A stretch of 64,000 nt of DNA from JBBDXS01 sp040902195 (GTDB taxonomy: Bacteria > Chloroflexota > Dehalococcoidia > DSTF01 > RBG-16-68-14): positions 1 to 64,000 of the forward strand of contig JBBDXS010000002.1 of the NCBI GenBank assembly GCA_040902195.1, given 5' to 3'. Both the position numbers and the translations under genes were made by a program. The notes under the pieces were generated by a model, which saw nothing but the letters and a program-made list of their open reading frames with translations, was not told where the DNA came from and did not search any database. Position 1 is the first letter of the stretch. Every line of letters starts with the position of its first letter. Below, in pieces: positions 24,548 through 32,531 of the stretch.

Positions 24548-26638
24548 ATGACGATGGACCGGCGGCCGCAAGCCGGCGAGGGCTCGCGATCTACCCAGCC
24601 GCTTGCGCCCGATCTAGAGCTACGCGAGATCCGAAAGGGCAGCAAGCCCGGCTCCCGCTACGTACGCCTCGCCCCGCGCCGGGAGCGGCCTTTCGAGCGT
24701 GTGGAGGGCGGCTATCGCGCGACGGACGTAGCGACGCGCCCCCGGTCTCGCACCGGGCGGGCGTTCCGCGCGGTGCGCCGGGTTATCATCGGCGCGCCGC
24801 TGGCGACGTCCCAGCTGATCGAGGAGCGCCTGACCAAGGTCAAGGCGCTCGCCGTTTTCTCGTCCGACAACCTCTCCTCCAGCGCGTACGCCACCGAGGA
24901 GATCCTGCGCGTCCTCATCATCGCCGGTACGGGTGCGCTCTTCCTGTCCGTACCGCTCTCGCTCGCAATCTCACTGCTCGTGATCGTCGTCGCGATGTCC
25001 TACACGCAGACCGTGCAGGCGTACCCGAATGGCGGGGGCGCGTACATCGTCGCGAAGGACAACCTCGGAACCATGCCCGGGCTAACTGCGGGCGCTTCCC
25101 TGCTCGTCGATTACATCCTCACCGTCGCAGTGAGTATCGCCGCTGGTGTGGCAGCCATCACGTCGGCCGTGCCGGAGCTGCTCGACTACCGCGTCGAGCT
25201 TTCGGTCGGCTTCGTCGCGCTCATAACCCTCGCGAACCTGCGCGGCATCCGGGAGTCCGGCACGATCTTTGCCGTCCCAGCGTACTTCTTCGTCGTGGCG
25301 ATGACGGCGCTCATCCTCACCGGCTTCGCGCGCATCGCGCTCGGCCAGCACCTCGCCGCCGGCACGCCGCCGGACGCCATCGAGCCCGGCACGCAGGCCA
25401 TCGGACTGTTCCTGATCCTGCGCGCGTACTCCTCCGGGTCGGCGGCGCTTACCGGCATCGAGGCGATGTCGAACGGCGTACCCGCCCTCAAGCCGCCGGA
25501 GGCGAAGAACGCGGTCATCACGCTGGCGTGGATGGCAGGCTTGCTGGCGTTCTTCTTCCTGGGCCTGTCGATCCTGGCACACCAGATGAACGTTGTGCCT
25601 TCGGAGACGAGGACCGTCGTATCGCAGGTCGCCGAGGGCGTCTTCGGCAAGAACATTGCGTTCTATCTCGTGCAAATCGCGACGGCGACAATCCTGATCC
25701 TGGCCGCGAACACAAGCTTCGCGGACTTCCCGCGCCTCAGCTCCGTCATGGCGAGCGACCGCTTCATGCCGCGCCAGTTCACTTTCCGCGGCGATCGTCT
25801 CGCATTCTCGACAGGCATCCTCGTGCTCGGGATCGCTTCGATCGGGTTGCTCATCCTGTTCCGCGCTGAGACGCACGCATTGATCCCGCTCTACGCGTTC
25901 GGCGTGTTCGTCGGATTTACGCTATCGCAAACAGGAATGGTGATCCACTGGCGGCGTCACCCTGCGCGGCACAACGGACTGCGGCTACTCATGAACGGGT
26001 TTGGCGCGGTCGCGACGGGCGTCGTCGCGGTAGTGATCCTGATGACAAAGTTCATCGACGGCGCCTGGCTCAGCGTGGGCGCGATCCTCCTGCTCGTCTT
26101 CATCTTCACCCGTATCCACCGCCACTACGCGAGTGTCGCCGAGCAGCTTCAGGTCGAGCCTTCCCCTACCGTGAAGCCACCGTCGCCTAAGCGGCCCGCC
26201 GGCCACTGCCGCGCCGTCGTCCCTGTGGCGGACGTCGACCGCTCTGTCCTGCGCGCCATCGAATACGCGCGCACGATGTCGGACGATATCTCCGCCGTGC
26301 ACGTGACCGACGATGCCGAGGCCTCGGAGGCGCTGCGCAGCCGGTGGCAGGCCGTGGTGCCGGACGTTCCGCTCGTCCTCGTCGAGTCTCCCTACCGCTC
26401 GCTAGTGGCGCCGTTGCTGGCGTATATCGATGCGCTCGATGGAGCCAGAGAGGATGGCTACGTGGCCGTGATCATTCCGTCGTTTGTCCCGCAGCATTTC
26501 TGGGAAGGGCTGCTCCACAACCAGCTCTCGAGTCAGTTGAAGAAGGCGCTGTCGCGGAGGCCCCGCACGATTACCGTGCTTGTGCCGTACGAGGCCTCGG
26601 CGCAGACGATCAACGGTACTCGCCAAGAACGGGCCTGA
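24548..26638 (+). CDS. APC-superfamily permease, KimA/YdaO-like
   Basis: A 696-aa transporter with about twelve membrane segments (residues ~110-520) and a ~170-residue cytosolic C-terminal domain. The opening F-S-S-D-N-L-S-S-S-A-Y-A-T-E-E, the Y-P-N-G-G-G-A-Y region and the long tail match the KimA/YdaO group, shown in Bacillus to import K+ and to be inhibited by c-di-AMP; older annotation calls these amino acid permeases. Location beside KdpD/KdpE-like regulators supports a potassium role, which remains inference. The short upstream gap contains no c-di-AMP riboswitch. Confidence 0.8.
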   Translation: MTMDRRPQAGEGSRSTQPLAPDLELREIRKGSKPGSRYVRLAPRRERPFERVEGGYRATDVATRPRSRTGRAFRAVRRVIIGAPLATSQLIEERLTKVKALAVFSSDNLSSSAYATEEILRVLIIAGTGALFLSVPLSLAISLLVIVVAMSYTQTVQAYPNGGGAYIVAKDNLGTMPGLTAGASLLVDYILTVAVSIAAGVAAITSAVPELLDYRVELSVGFVALITLANLRGIRESGTIFAVPAYFFVVAMTALILTGFARIALGQHLAAGTPPDAIEPGTQAIGLFLILRAYSSGSAALTGIEAMSNGVPALKPPEAKNAVITLAWMAGLLAFFFLGLSILAHQMNVVPSETRTVVSQVAEGVFGKNIAFYLVQIATATILILAANTSFADFPRLSSVMASDRFMPRQFTFRGDRLAFSTGILVLGIASIGLLILFRAETHALIPLYAFGVFVGFTLSQTGMVIHWRRHPARHNGLRLLMNGFGAVATGVVAVVILMTKFIDGAWLSVGAILLLVFIFTRIHRHYASVAEQLQVEPSPTVKPPSPKRPAGHCRAVVPVADVDRSVLRAIEYARTMSDDISAVHVTDDAEASEALRSRWQAVVPDVPLVLVESPYRSLVAPLLAYIDALDGAREDGYVAVIIPSFVPQHFWEGLLHNQLSSQLKKALSRRPRTITVLVPYEASAQTINGTRQERA

Positions 26639-26729
26639 GAAGAGAGTGCGCGTACGGCCAGCTCGCCTACTACGAGAGGCCGGCGCCTGCGCGTCCAGCC
26701 TCTCTTAACGTTCGATGACCTTTGAGTTT

Positions 26730-26805
26730 TGGTGGAGATAGGGGGATTCGAACCCCCGACCTCTGCGTTGCGAACGCAGCGCTCTCCCAATTGAGCTATA
26801 CCCCC
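26730..26805 (-). tRNA. tRNA-Ala (CGC)
   Basis: The minus-strand cloverleaf has acceptor GGGGGTA/TATCTCC with two G-U pairs, anticodon loop TTCGCAA on stem CTGCG/CGCAG, T-loop GTTCGAATC and encoded CCA. Confidence 0.95.
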
Positions 26806-27219
26806 ACAATGCCATTATACGATACGGGAACTTTGGCGAATCAAGTGAGAGGGGAAACGGCGAGGGCCCACGTCGGCTGGTGGCGGGGGGAACGGCGTCG
26901 GGCCCTCGCAAATGGCGGGGACACGCTAAGTGCAACGCATCTCCCATTTCCTACCATCGGTGCCCGCGAAGGAGATCTGAAGGGGGCGCGCAGGCGAAAT
27001 GCTCTCGAAAACCTGGACGTAGAAGGGCCGGCCCCGAAGAGCCGGCCCTTATTCGCAGTCCCTGCGTTTATGCCCCCTTAGCGGCCCCGCTTCCGCACAG
27101 AGAGCGTCACCTCGGTTGAGGCGAGGCGTCCTACCCAGCCGCGATTCTACCACAGCGGCCGGTAAAGACAAACCGAAACACGCTCTTGACCGCTACGATT
27201 CGCCTGCTATGCTCCCATC
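26806..27219. other. Gene-free region with a strong hairpin; possible small RNA
   Basis: About 410 bases between tRNA-Ala and the cupredoxin gene with no supportable CDS (the open frame at 26722-27081 begins inside the tRNA). The sequence contains G+C-rich complementary blocks (gcgagggccc near 26856 and gggccctcgc near 26899) and ends with the hairpin at 27023-27052. A non-coding RNA ending at that hairpin is possible, but I recognise no RNase P, SRP, 6S or tmRNA consensus. Confidence 0.4.
27023..27052 (+). terminator. Strong hairpin, terminator-like
   Basis: Arms AAGGGCCGGC and GCCGGCCCTT separated by CCCGAAGA, followed by ATT. It could end a transcript from 26806 onward or insulate the cupredoxin gene. 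Confidence 0.6.
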
Positions 27220-27837
27220 GTGGTTCAAAGAAGGGTAGTTTCGGCCGTGCTTGCGGTGCTCGTCGCCATCGTGGCAGTAAGTGCGGCGCTTCTGGGTGCG
27301 ACGGCCGCCTCCGCACAAGAGACGGTTACGATTCCAGCCGGCGACTTCTACTTCTGCGCGCCGTCCTACGAGGGCGGCGTCTGCGAGACGACGATCAGCG
27401 CCGGCGACACCGTGGTCTGGGACTTCAGCCCCTCGCGGTCGGTACACACGACGACTGAGTGCGGCACCTCGTGCGACGCGCCGACAGGCGCGCCGCTCTG
27501 GAACTCAGGCTTTCTGGACAGCGGGACGTTCTCGTACACGTTCGCGCAGCCCGGGACGTACCTCTACTTCTGTCGCGTGCACCCGGCGCTGCAGCGAGGA
27601 CGCATCGTTGTGCAATCAGCACCACTCCAGCCGACCGAGCCGGGCGGGACGCCGGGTCCCACGGCAACGCTGATCGCCGGTGGGCCGACCAGCTCAACCG
27701 AGACATCGCTCCCGCGCACCGGCCAGGGGCCAGACGCAAGCGGTTCGTCTTGGCCGCTCCTCGCGCTCGGCGTTTCGGGCGCGATCGCGGCTGGCGCGAG
27801 CGCGTTCGCCTACGCGCGCGGACGGCGCATCGAGTAG
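27220..27837 (+). CDS. Plastocyanin-like cupredoxin with LPxTG-type sorting signal
   Basis: A 205-aa secreted blue-copper-type protein. Signal peptide residues ~7-31; cupredoxin fold ~32-130 with ligand candidates His in S-V-H-T-T and Cys/His in Y-F-C-R-V-H-P; the usual axial Met is not evident (A-L-Q-R-G). A Pro/Thr linker leads to S-L-P-R-T-G, a hydrophobic helix (~178-196) and R-G-R-R-I-E, the layout of a sortase substrate. Function: extracytoplasmic electron transfer or copper binding (inferred). GTG start at 27220 gives the signal peptide directly. Confidence 0.82.
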   Translation: MVQRRVVSAVLAVLVAIVAVSAALLGATAASAQETVTIPAGDFYFCAPSYEGGVCETTISAGDTVVWDFSPSRSVHTTTECGTSCDAPTGAPLWNSGFLDSGTFSYTFAQPGTYLYFCRVHPALQRGRIVVQSAPLQPTEPGGTPGPTATLIAGGPTSSTETSLPRTGQGPDASGSSWPLLALGVSGAIAAGASAFAYARGRRIE

Positions 27838-27874
27838 CTGCCGGAGGGATTCGAGGCTCAGCCCTCGCGCCGCG

Positions 27875-28576
27875 CTAGCGGGCGGGGATCTTCGTTTGTG
27901 CGCCTGCCGGATCGAGGACGCGCACGCACTCCGCAGCAGGAATGCCCAGCACAACGCGCCGGCCGTCGACCTCGATCGTCATCGTCGAGTTGTAGGCGGC
28001 GACCTCGGCGACGCGGATCTTCGTGCCGGGCGTCAGGCCGTTCTGCTGAAGGAAGCGCATCAGCTCCGCGTCCTCCTCCGCGTCTTCCTGGACACCGTCG
28101 ATCTCGCGCTCGTCACCCTCGCTGAGCGACGCCATGAGCACCGTGGGCGGATGCGGGAGGCCCGGCATCGGGTTGCCGTGCGGGCAGGTCGTCGGGTTGC
28201 CCAGGAGCGCCACGATCCGCTCCTCCACGAGGGGCGACACGGCGTGTTCGATGCGGTGCGCCTCCTCGTGCGACTCCGCCCAATCCAGGCCGAGGATGTC
28301 GACGAGCAGGCGCTCGGCGAGGAAGTGGCGGCGCTTGATCGACTCGGCGGCCTCCTTGCCTTTGGTCGTGAGCTGGATCTCGTGCTTCTCGACCAGCTCA
28401 ACGAGGCCGTCGCGCTGCATGCGCTGGAGCGTCGCCCAGGCCGTCGGCGCGGAGACGCCGATGCGCTCGGCGAGGCGCGCGGCGATCACGGACTTGCCGT
28501 CTCCAAGCAAGTCGTAGATCTCCTGGAGATAGTCCTCGACAGTCGGTGTAGGGCGGTCCAGTCCGTGTCGCATCAT
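27875..28576 (-). CDS. DtxR/MntR-family metal-dependent repressor
   Basis: A 233-aa iron- or manganese-dependent repressor. N-terminal winged helix (about 10-70; L-A-E-R-I-G-V-S-A-P-T-A-W-A-T-L-Q-R-M), dimerisation/metal-binding domain with E-E-A-H-R-I-E-H-A-V-S-P and T-C-P-H-G-N-P-M-P-G, and a C-terminal FeoA/SH3-like domain (~160-225). These are all classic DtxR features. It is convergent with the cupredoxin gene and upstream of the MMPL gene on the same strand, after a 70-base gap. It may regulate metal homeostasis genes; no operator was identified. Confidence 0.92.
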   Translation of the reverse strand: MMRHGLDRPTPTVEDYLQEIYDLLGDGKSVIAARLAERIGVSAPTAWATLQRMQRDGLVELVEKHEIQLTTKGKEAAESIKRRHFLAERLLVDILGLDWAESHEEAHRIEHAVSPLVEERIVALLGNPTTCPHGNPMPGLPHPPTVLMASLSEGDEREIDGVQEDAEEDAELMRFLQQNGLTPGTKIRVAEVAAYNSTMTIEVDGRRVVLGIPAAECVRVLDPAGAQTKIPAR

Positions 28577-28647
28577 GGCGTGATTGAGGCGAGAGCGTTG
28601 CTAACGCCCTCGGAGGGACATTGTAGCAGACGCGTAGGGGGCCGGTG

Positions 28648-30876
28648 TTACGAGACCGCGTCCCTCCCCAGGGAGCCCGCGCTCGGAACGCGGCCGCCCG
28701 CTTCCACTCGCACGTCGGGCAGCCATCGCAGCGCCGAAGGCAGGTACCAGTTCCAATCGCCGAGCAGGCGCATGCTGGCCGGGACGAGAATGGAGCGCAC
28801 GAGCGTGGCGTCGATCAGGACGGCGACGCCGGCGCCGAAGCCCATCTGCTGGAACATCACCAGGTCGCCCGCGGCGAACCCTCCGAACACGGCGACCATG
28901 ATCAGCGCCGCGCCGGTGATGAGCCGCCCCGTTGAGCGCACGCCGAAGACCACGGCGTCGGTATTGTCGTGCGTTTGATCGTAGCGCTCGCGAATGCGGC
29001 TCAAGAGGAAGACATGATAGTCCATCGAAAGACCGAAGAGGATCGCGAAGAGGAAGATCGGCAGCCACGCCTCGATCGCCTCGACCTGCTGGAACCCGAA
29101 CAGTCCCGCGCCGACTCCCTCCTGCGTAACGAGCACCAGGAGTCCGTAGGCCGCCCCCACCGACAGCAGGTTCATGATCACGGCCTTGATCGGCACTACG
29201 ATCGATCGGAAGACGACGAGCAGAAGGATGAAGCTCAGCCCGAGGACGAATGCGAAGACGATCGGCGTGTACAGCCGGAGCATGTCGAAGCCGTCCAGGT
29301 TGTCTGCCGTAAACCCGCCGACGAGCGCCCGCACCCCGACGCCCTCGAAGGCCTCGGGAACGTATTGGCGCAGCCGCTCGACCGCCTGCTCGGCTTCCTT
29401 GCTGCTCGGGTCCCCAGCGACGGGGATCTCCAGCAGCGCGAGATCGCCTGCCGTGTTCTCCTCGTATGCGGGCTCGCCGAACGCCGGATCGCTGGCGAGC
29501 CGCGCCTCCAGCCGTTCGATCGCCTGCTGGACTTCCGGAGCGCGCACGTCGCCGTCGATGACGACGTGCGCCGGCGCGACAAGCCCCGCCGAGAACTCGC
29601 GGTCGAGGGTGAGGAAGGCCTGCTTCGCGGGCAGGCTGTCCGGCAGCGTGCTGACGCCCGAAAAGCCGGTGTTGATACTGAAGTATGGGATCGACGCGGC
29701 GACCAGGAGCCCGCCGGCGACGACGAAGCTCAGGACGGGGCGGCGCATCACGCCCCGCGCCAGACGGTCCCAAAACCCGCCGGGACGTTGCTCATCGACG
29801 CGGACCTGGCTTTGCTGGACAAGCGGGATGCGGCCCCAGTTGACCTTGTCGCCAAGCAAGCTCAGCACCGCCGGCAACAGCGTCAGCGACGCCGCGACCG
29901 CCATGATCACGACCAGCACGGAGCCGATCGCGATGCTGCGAAAGATCGTTTGCGGCACGATGAGCATGCCGAGCAGCGCAATCATCACCGTCACGCCGCT
30001 AAAGAAGACCGTCCGGCTGGCCGTTGCGCCGGCCTTCGCGATCGCCTCCATCTTGTCGAGGCCGCCGTCTCGCTCTTCGCGGTAGCGGGAGATGACGAAC
30101 AGCGAGTAGTCGATCCCCACCGCCAGCCCGATCATCGTGATCACGTTCGTGACGAAGAACGAGAGTGGATACGCCTGCCCTATCAGCGCACTCACGCCTA
30201 CGGCGAGCACGATGGCAATCAACGCGAGCACGATCGGTACGACGGAGGCAACGAGCGCGCCGAACACCAGCGCCAGGATGACCAGCGCGATCGGGATGCC
30301 GAACGCCTCGCCCGTTTCGAGATCGTGCTGTGCAGCTTTCTGGAAGTCCTCGCCCATGCTCGCATTGCCGGCGATCGACACGTCAAACGTCTCGTTGTCC
30401 GCCGAGTGGACCACATCGAGAACCTCATCGATGTTCTCTGCCGCTTCGTCGGACGTGCCTGCCATCGCGAAGGGCAGAATTGTGATGTGCCGGTCGGCCG
30501 AGACCAGCGAGGCATCGTTGCTCTGGTAGTAGTTGCTACCGCTCGCGATAACTTCGGGGCCGAGCGCGCTGATCTTCTGATAAAGATCTTCGACACCGCT
30601 CCTAAACGCTGCGTCGTCTACGGTCGCTTCGTCTGACTGCACGATGACGATCTCGTTGACGCGCTGCGGTCCGCGCAGCCGGTCCTCTATGAGAGTACGC
30701 GCCTGCCTGGACTCGGGGTTCGTCGTGATATCCGCGTCGGTCGTGAGCGCATCGTTCAGAAACGTCATGATCAGATAGCCCGCCGTAACGAACAGAGCGG
30801 CCCAGACGAAGATCGTCAACCAGGGGCGCCTTGCGCTAGAGCGCGCCAGCGCTTCAGTCGAGAGGTTGCCAAGCAT
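28648..30876 (-). CDS. MMPL/RND-family transporter
   Basis: A 742-aa polytopic efflux or lipid transporter with two repeated halves: TM1 (~18-38), an extracytoplasmic domain (~40-190), then a cluster of TM helices (~195-365); a second large loop (~400-560) and TM helices (~565-730). MMPL signatures F-F-V-T-N-V-I-T-M-I-G-L-A-V-G-I-D-Y-S (first half) and G-L-S-M-D-Y-H-V-F-L-L-S-R (second half) carry the Asp-Tyr proton-relay residues. RBS AAGGAG precedes the ATG. A CRP-like palindrome lies about 216 bases upstream. Confidence 0.92.
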   Translation of the reverse strand: MLGNLSTEALARSSARRPWLTIFVWAALFVTAGYLIMTFLNDALTTDADITTNPESRQARTLIEDRLRGPQRVNEIVIVQSDEATVDDAAFRSGVEDLYQKISALGPEVIASGSNYYQSNDASLVSADRHITILPFAMAGTSDEAAENIDEVLDVVHSADNETFDVSIAGNASMGEDFQKAAQHDLETGEAFGIPIALVILALVFGALVASVVPIVLALIAIVLAVGVSALIGQAYPLSFFVTNVITMIGLAVGIDYSLFVISRYREERDGGLDKMEAIAKAGATASRTVFFSGVTVMIALLGMLIVPQTIFRSIAIGSVLVVIMAVAASLTLLPAVLSLLGDKVNWGRIPLVQQSQVRVDEQRPGGFWDRLARGVMRRPVLSFVVAGGLLVAASIPYFSINTGFSGVSTLPDSLPAKQAFLTLDREFSAGLVAPAHVVIDGDVRAPEVQQAIERLEARLASDPAFGEPAYEENTAGDLALLEIPVAGDPSSKEAEQAVERLRQYVPEAFEGVGVRALVGGFTADNLDGFDMLRLYTPIVFAFVLGLSFILLLVVFRSIVVPIKAVIMNLLSVGAAYGLLVLVTQEGVGAGLFGFQQVEAIEAWLPIFLFAILFGLSMDYHVFLLSRIRERYDQTHDNTDAVVFGVRSTGRLITGAALIMVAVFGGFAAGDLVMFQQMGFGAGVAVLIDATLVRSILVPASMRLLGDWNWYLPSALRWLPDVRVEAGGRVPSAGSLGRDAVS

Positions 30877-31091
30877 CGTTATTGCTCCTTGAGGATGTGG
30901 TGGCGCGCATCAAGAGATCTTGACGTGCCGCGATCGCGAACGTCGATAGCGTCCGGCTTGCCCTTGCCGAAGTGCTGAATGAACACGGTCGGGGATCTTC
31001 GCGCCGGACATCGCTGGCCGGCGGCGACTTGGTCTCATCATAGATAGCCAATCGTCCGCCGCCATGATAGCGATGGGGACGTTCCCGGCTC

Positions 31092-31107
31092 TGTGACCTA
31101 GGTCACA
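31092..31107. promoter_or_regulatory. CRP/GlxR-type operator upstream of the MMPL transporter
   Basis: TGTGACCTAGGTCACA is a perfect 16-bp palindrome matching the TGTGA-N6-TCACA consensus of CRP-family regulators. On the minus strand a TATCAT box at 31069-31064 would set a start near 31057, placing the site centre about 42 bases upstream, the class II activator position. The -35 there is poor, as expected of an activated promoter. The binding protein is not in the window. Confidence 0.55.
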
Positions 31108-31131
31108 CAAAAACCTGTGTTAACGCAGCGT

Positions 31132-31833
31132 TTACGAAAGCGCGACGGGTTCTCGGGAGCGGAAGCGATAGAGCCGCGCCGGGCGGCCCGCGCCTTCGGC
31201 CTGTTGCTCGCCGGTCTCCTGGATGATGCCCAACGACAGCATGCGCTTACGGAAGTTGCGCTTGTCCAGCGCATGGCCGGTGATGCTCTCGTACACGCGC
31301 TGGAGCTGGCTCAGCGTGAACCGGCCCGGCAGCAGGCTGTAGGCGACGTTCGTGTACTCGAGCTTGTTACGCAGGCGCTCGAGCGCGTAGTCGAGCACGT
31401 CTTCGTTGCGGAAGGCGAGCTTGGGTAGCTCGCGCATCGAGAACCAGGCGGGGCGCCAGTCCGGCCGCTCCGCGAGGCGCGCGCGGGCGTGGTCGACCAG
31501 TGCGAAGTACGTGATCGCGATCGAGCCGCCGGGCGTGACGTCGTCGAGGTCGCCGAACGTGTAGAGCTGTTCGAGGAAGACGTCCTCGAGCCCCGTCTCG
31601 TCCAACAGCTTGCGCGTCGCCGCCTCGACGAGCGACTCGCCGGGCTTGAGACGGCCGCCGGGGATCGCCCAGAGGTCTCGATATGGCTCCGCGCTGCGGT
31701 GGATCAGCAGCACGCGCAGGTCCCCGTCGATGACCGTATAGATGACGACCAGCACGCCAACGAGGGGCGCGGCGCCGTTAGATGCGGGAGGCGAGACGCG
31801 AGAAGCGGAACGCGGGGATGTTGCTTTCGTCAT
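31132..31833 (-). CDS. NrtR-like Nudix-winged-helix transcriptional regulator
   Basis: A 233-aa protein with an N-terminal Nudix fold (~22-155) and a C-terminal winged helix (~165-225). The Nudix box region is G-G-R-L-K-P-G-E-S-L-V-E-A-A-T-R-K-L-L-D-E-T-G; canonical REUxEE is R-K-L-L-D-E, so catalytic Glu residues are altered, as in NrtR proteins that bind ADP-ribose without hydrolysing it. The segment S-L-L-P-G-R-F-T-L-S-Q-L-Q-R-V-Y-E is diagnostic of NrtR-type regulators of NAD metabolism. No NAD gene is adjacent, so the regulon is unknown. Confidence 0.85.
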   Translation of the reverse strand: MTKATSPRSASRVSPPASNGAAPLVGVLVVIYTVIDGDLRVLLIHRSAEPYRDLWAIPGGRLKPGESLVEAATRKLLDETGLEDVFLEQLYTFGDLDDVTPGGSIAITYFALVDHARARLAERPDWRPAWFSMRELPKLAFRNEDVLDYALERLRNKLEYTNVAYSLLPGRFTLSQLQRVYESITGHALDKRNFRKRMLSLGIIQETGEQQAEGAGRPARLYRFRSREPVALS

Positions 31834-31836
31834 AGC

Positions 31837-32175
31837 CTAACTTTCGTCCAGCAGCGCCTCCAGCGCCTCCACCACAGCCGGCAGGTCGTGACGTGCGATT
31901 TCCCAGACGATGCCTAGGTCGACGCTGAAGTAGCCGTGGATCAGGCGATCTCGCGTCGCCGCCATCTTCGCCCATGGAAGCTGGGGGGCCTCCCCCATCG
32001 ACTGTTCCGAGACGCCCTTCGCAGCCTCGCCGAGGATCTCGATCAGGTGGATGACGGCCAAGGCCCGCATTTCGTCGGACGACAAGGACTCCGCAGTGTG
32101 ACCCTCAACGAGCGCGATCGCCTTCTGGGCCGCTTCTAGCATGTGCCTCAGGCGATCGTCGTCAGTGCGCGGCAA
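31837..32175 (-). CDS. HepT-family HEPN toxin
   Basis: A 112-aa HEPN-domain ribonuclease of the HepT/MntA type VII toxin-antitoxin family. The catalytic R-x4-H motif is R-D-R-L-I-H followed by G-Y; the Tyr is the AMPylation target in characterised systems. A TTG start at 32175 overlaps the antitoxin gene's end by 14 nt and gives M-P-R-T-D-D-D-R-L-R-H; an ATG further in would remove the first helix. Four bases separate it from the NrtR-like start downstream. Motif complete, so the toxin is probably active. Confidence 0.88.
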   Translation of the reverse strand: MPRTDDDRLRHMLEAAQKAIALVEGHTAESLSSDEMRALAVIHLIEILGEAAKGVSEQSMGEAPQLPWAKMAATRDRLIHGYFSVDLGIVWEIARHDLPAVVEALEALLDES

Positions 32176-32464
32176 ACACGACCTCCGCCTCCGCCTGGAC
32201 CTTCGTCCGCACGCGGGGGCCGAGAAACTGCGGCGTGTTGAGATCGACTTGTCTTCCGAGGAGCCGCGACAATTCGTCCTGAATGTCAAAGAACGCAAAG
32301 CCCGGCGTGTGTCCTTCCTCAAACTCGACGAGGACATCTACATCACTGTCCGGCCGGAGGGTGCCGTGCAGAACAGAGCCGAAGAACGCGAGCGTCCTGA
32401 TGTGAAAGCGCCGGCAGACATCTGCGATCGCTTCTTCAGGAACCAGAAGACCGTTGATCTTCAT
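32162..32464 (-). CDS. MntA-family minimal nucleotidyltransferase antitoxin
   Basis: A 100-aa minimal nucleotidyltransferase that would AMPylate and silence the neighbouring HepT. The motif G-S-x10-D-x-D is intact (G-S-V-L-H-G, then D-S-D-V-D-V-L-V-E-F). The ATG at 32464 follows GGAGGCG; the frame is open upstream but outside the domain. Gene order antitoxin-toxin with overlap matches known mntA-hepT pairs. Confidence 0.88.
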   Translation of the reverse strand: MKINGLLVPEEAIADVCRRFHIRTLAFFGSVLHGTLRPDSDVDVLVEFEEGHTPGFAFFDIQDELSRLLGRQVDLNTPQFLGPRVRTKVQAEAEVVFAAH

Positions 32465-32531
32465 CTCGCCTCCATCATACAGGCTCTGCTGGCCGCCGGC
32501 GTCGCCCTGGACATGAATGCTCGGAGTGGGT

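Noticed and set aside
26806..27060. RNase P RNA, tmRNA or SRP RNA
   Set aside because: I searched by eye for the conserved GAGGAAAGTCC, tmRNA and SRP GGAAGG blocks on both strands and did not find them.
26722..27081. 119-codon open frame beginning in the tRNA-Ala region
   Set aside because: It is the well-known spurious translation across a tRNA gene (R-G-I-R-T-P-D-L and similar); no ribosome site and no coding bias downstream.
30854..31051. 65-codon minus-strand leader ORF upstream of the MMPL gene
   Set aside because: It overlaps the MMPL start in another frame, is Arg/Ser-rich, and shows no family or ribosome site.
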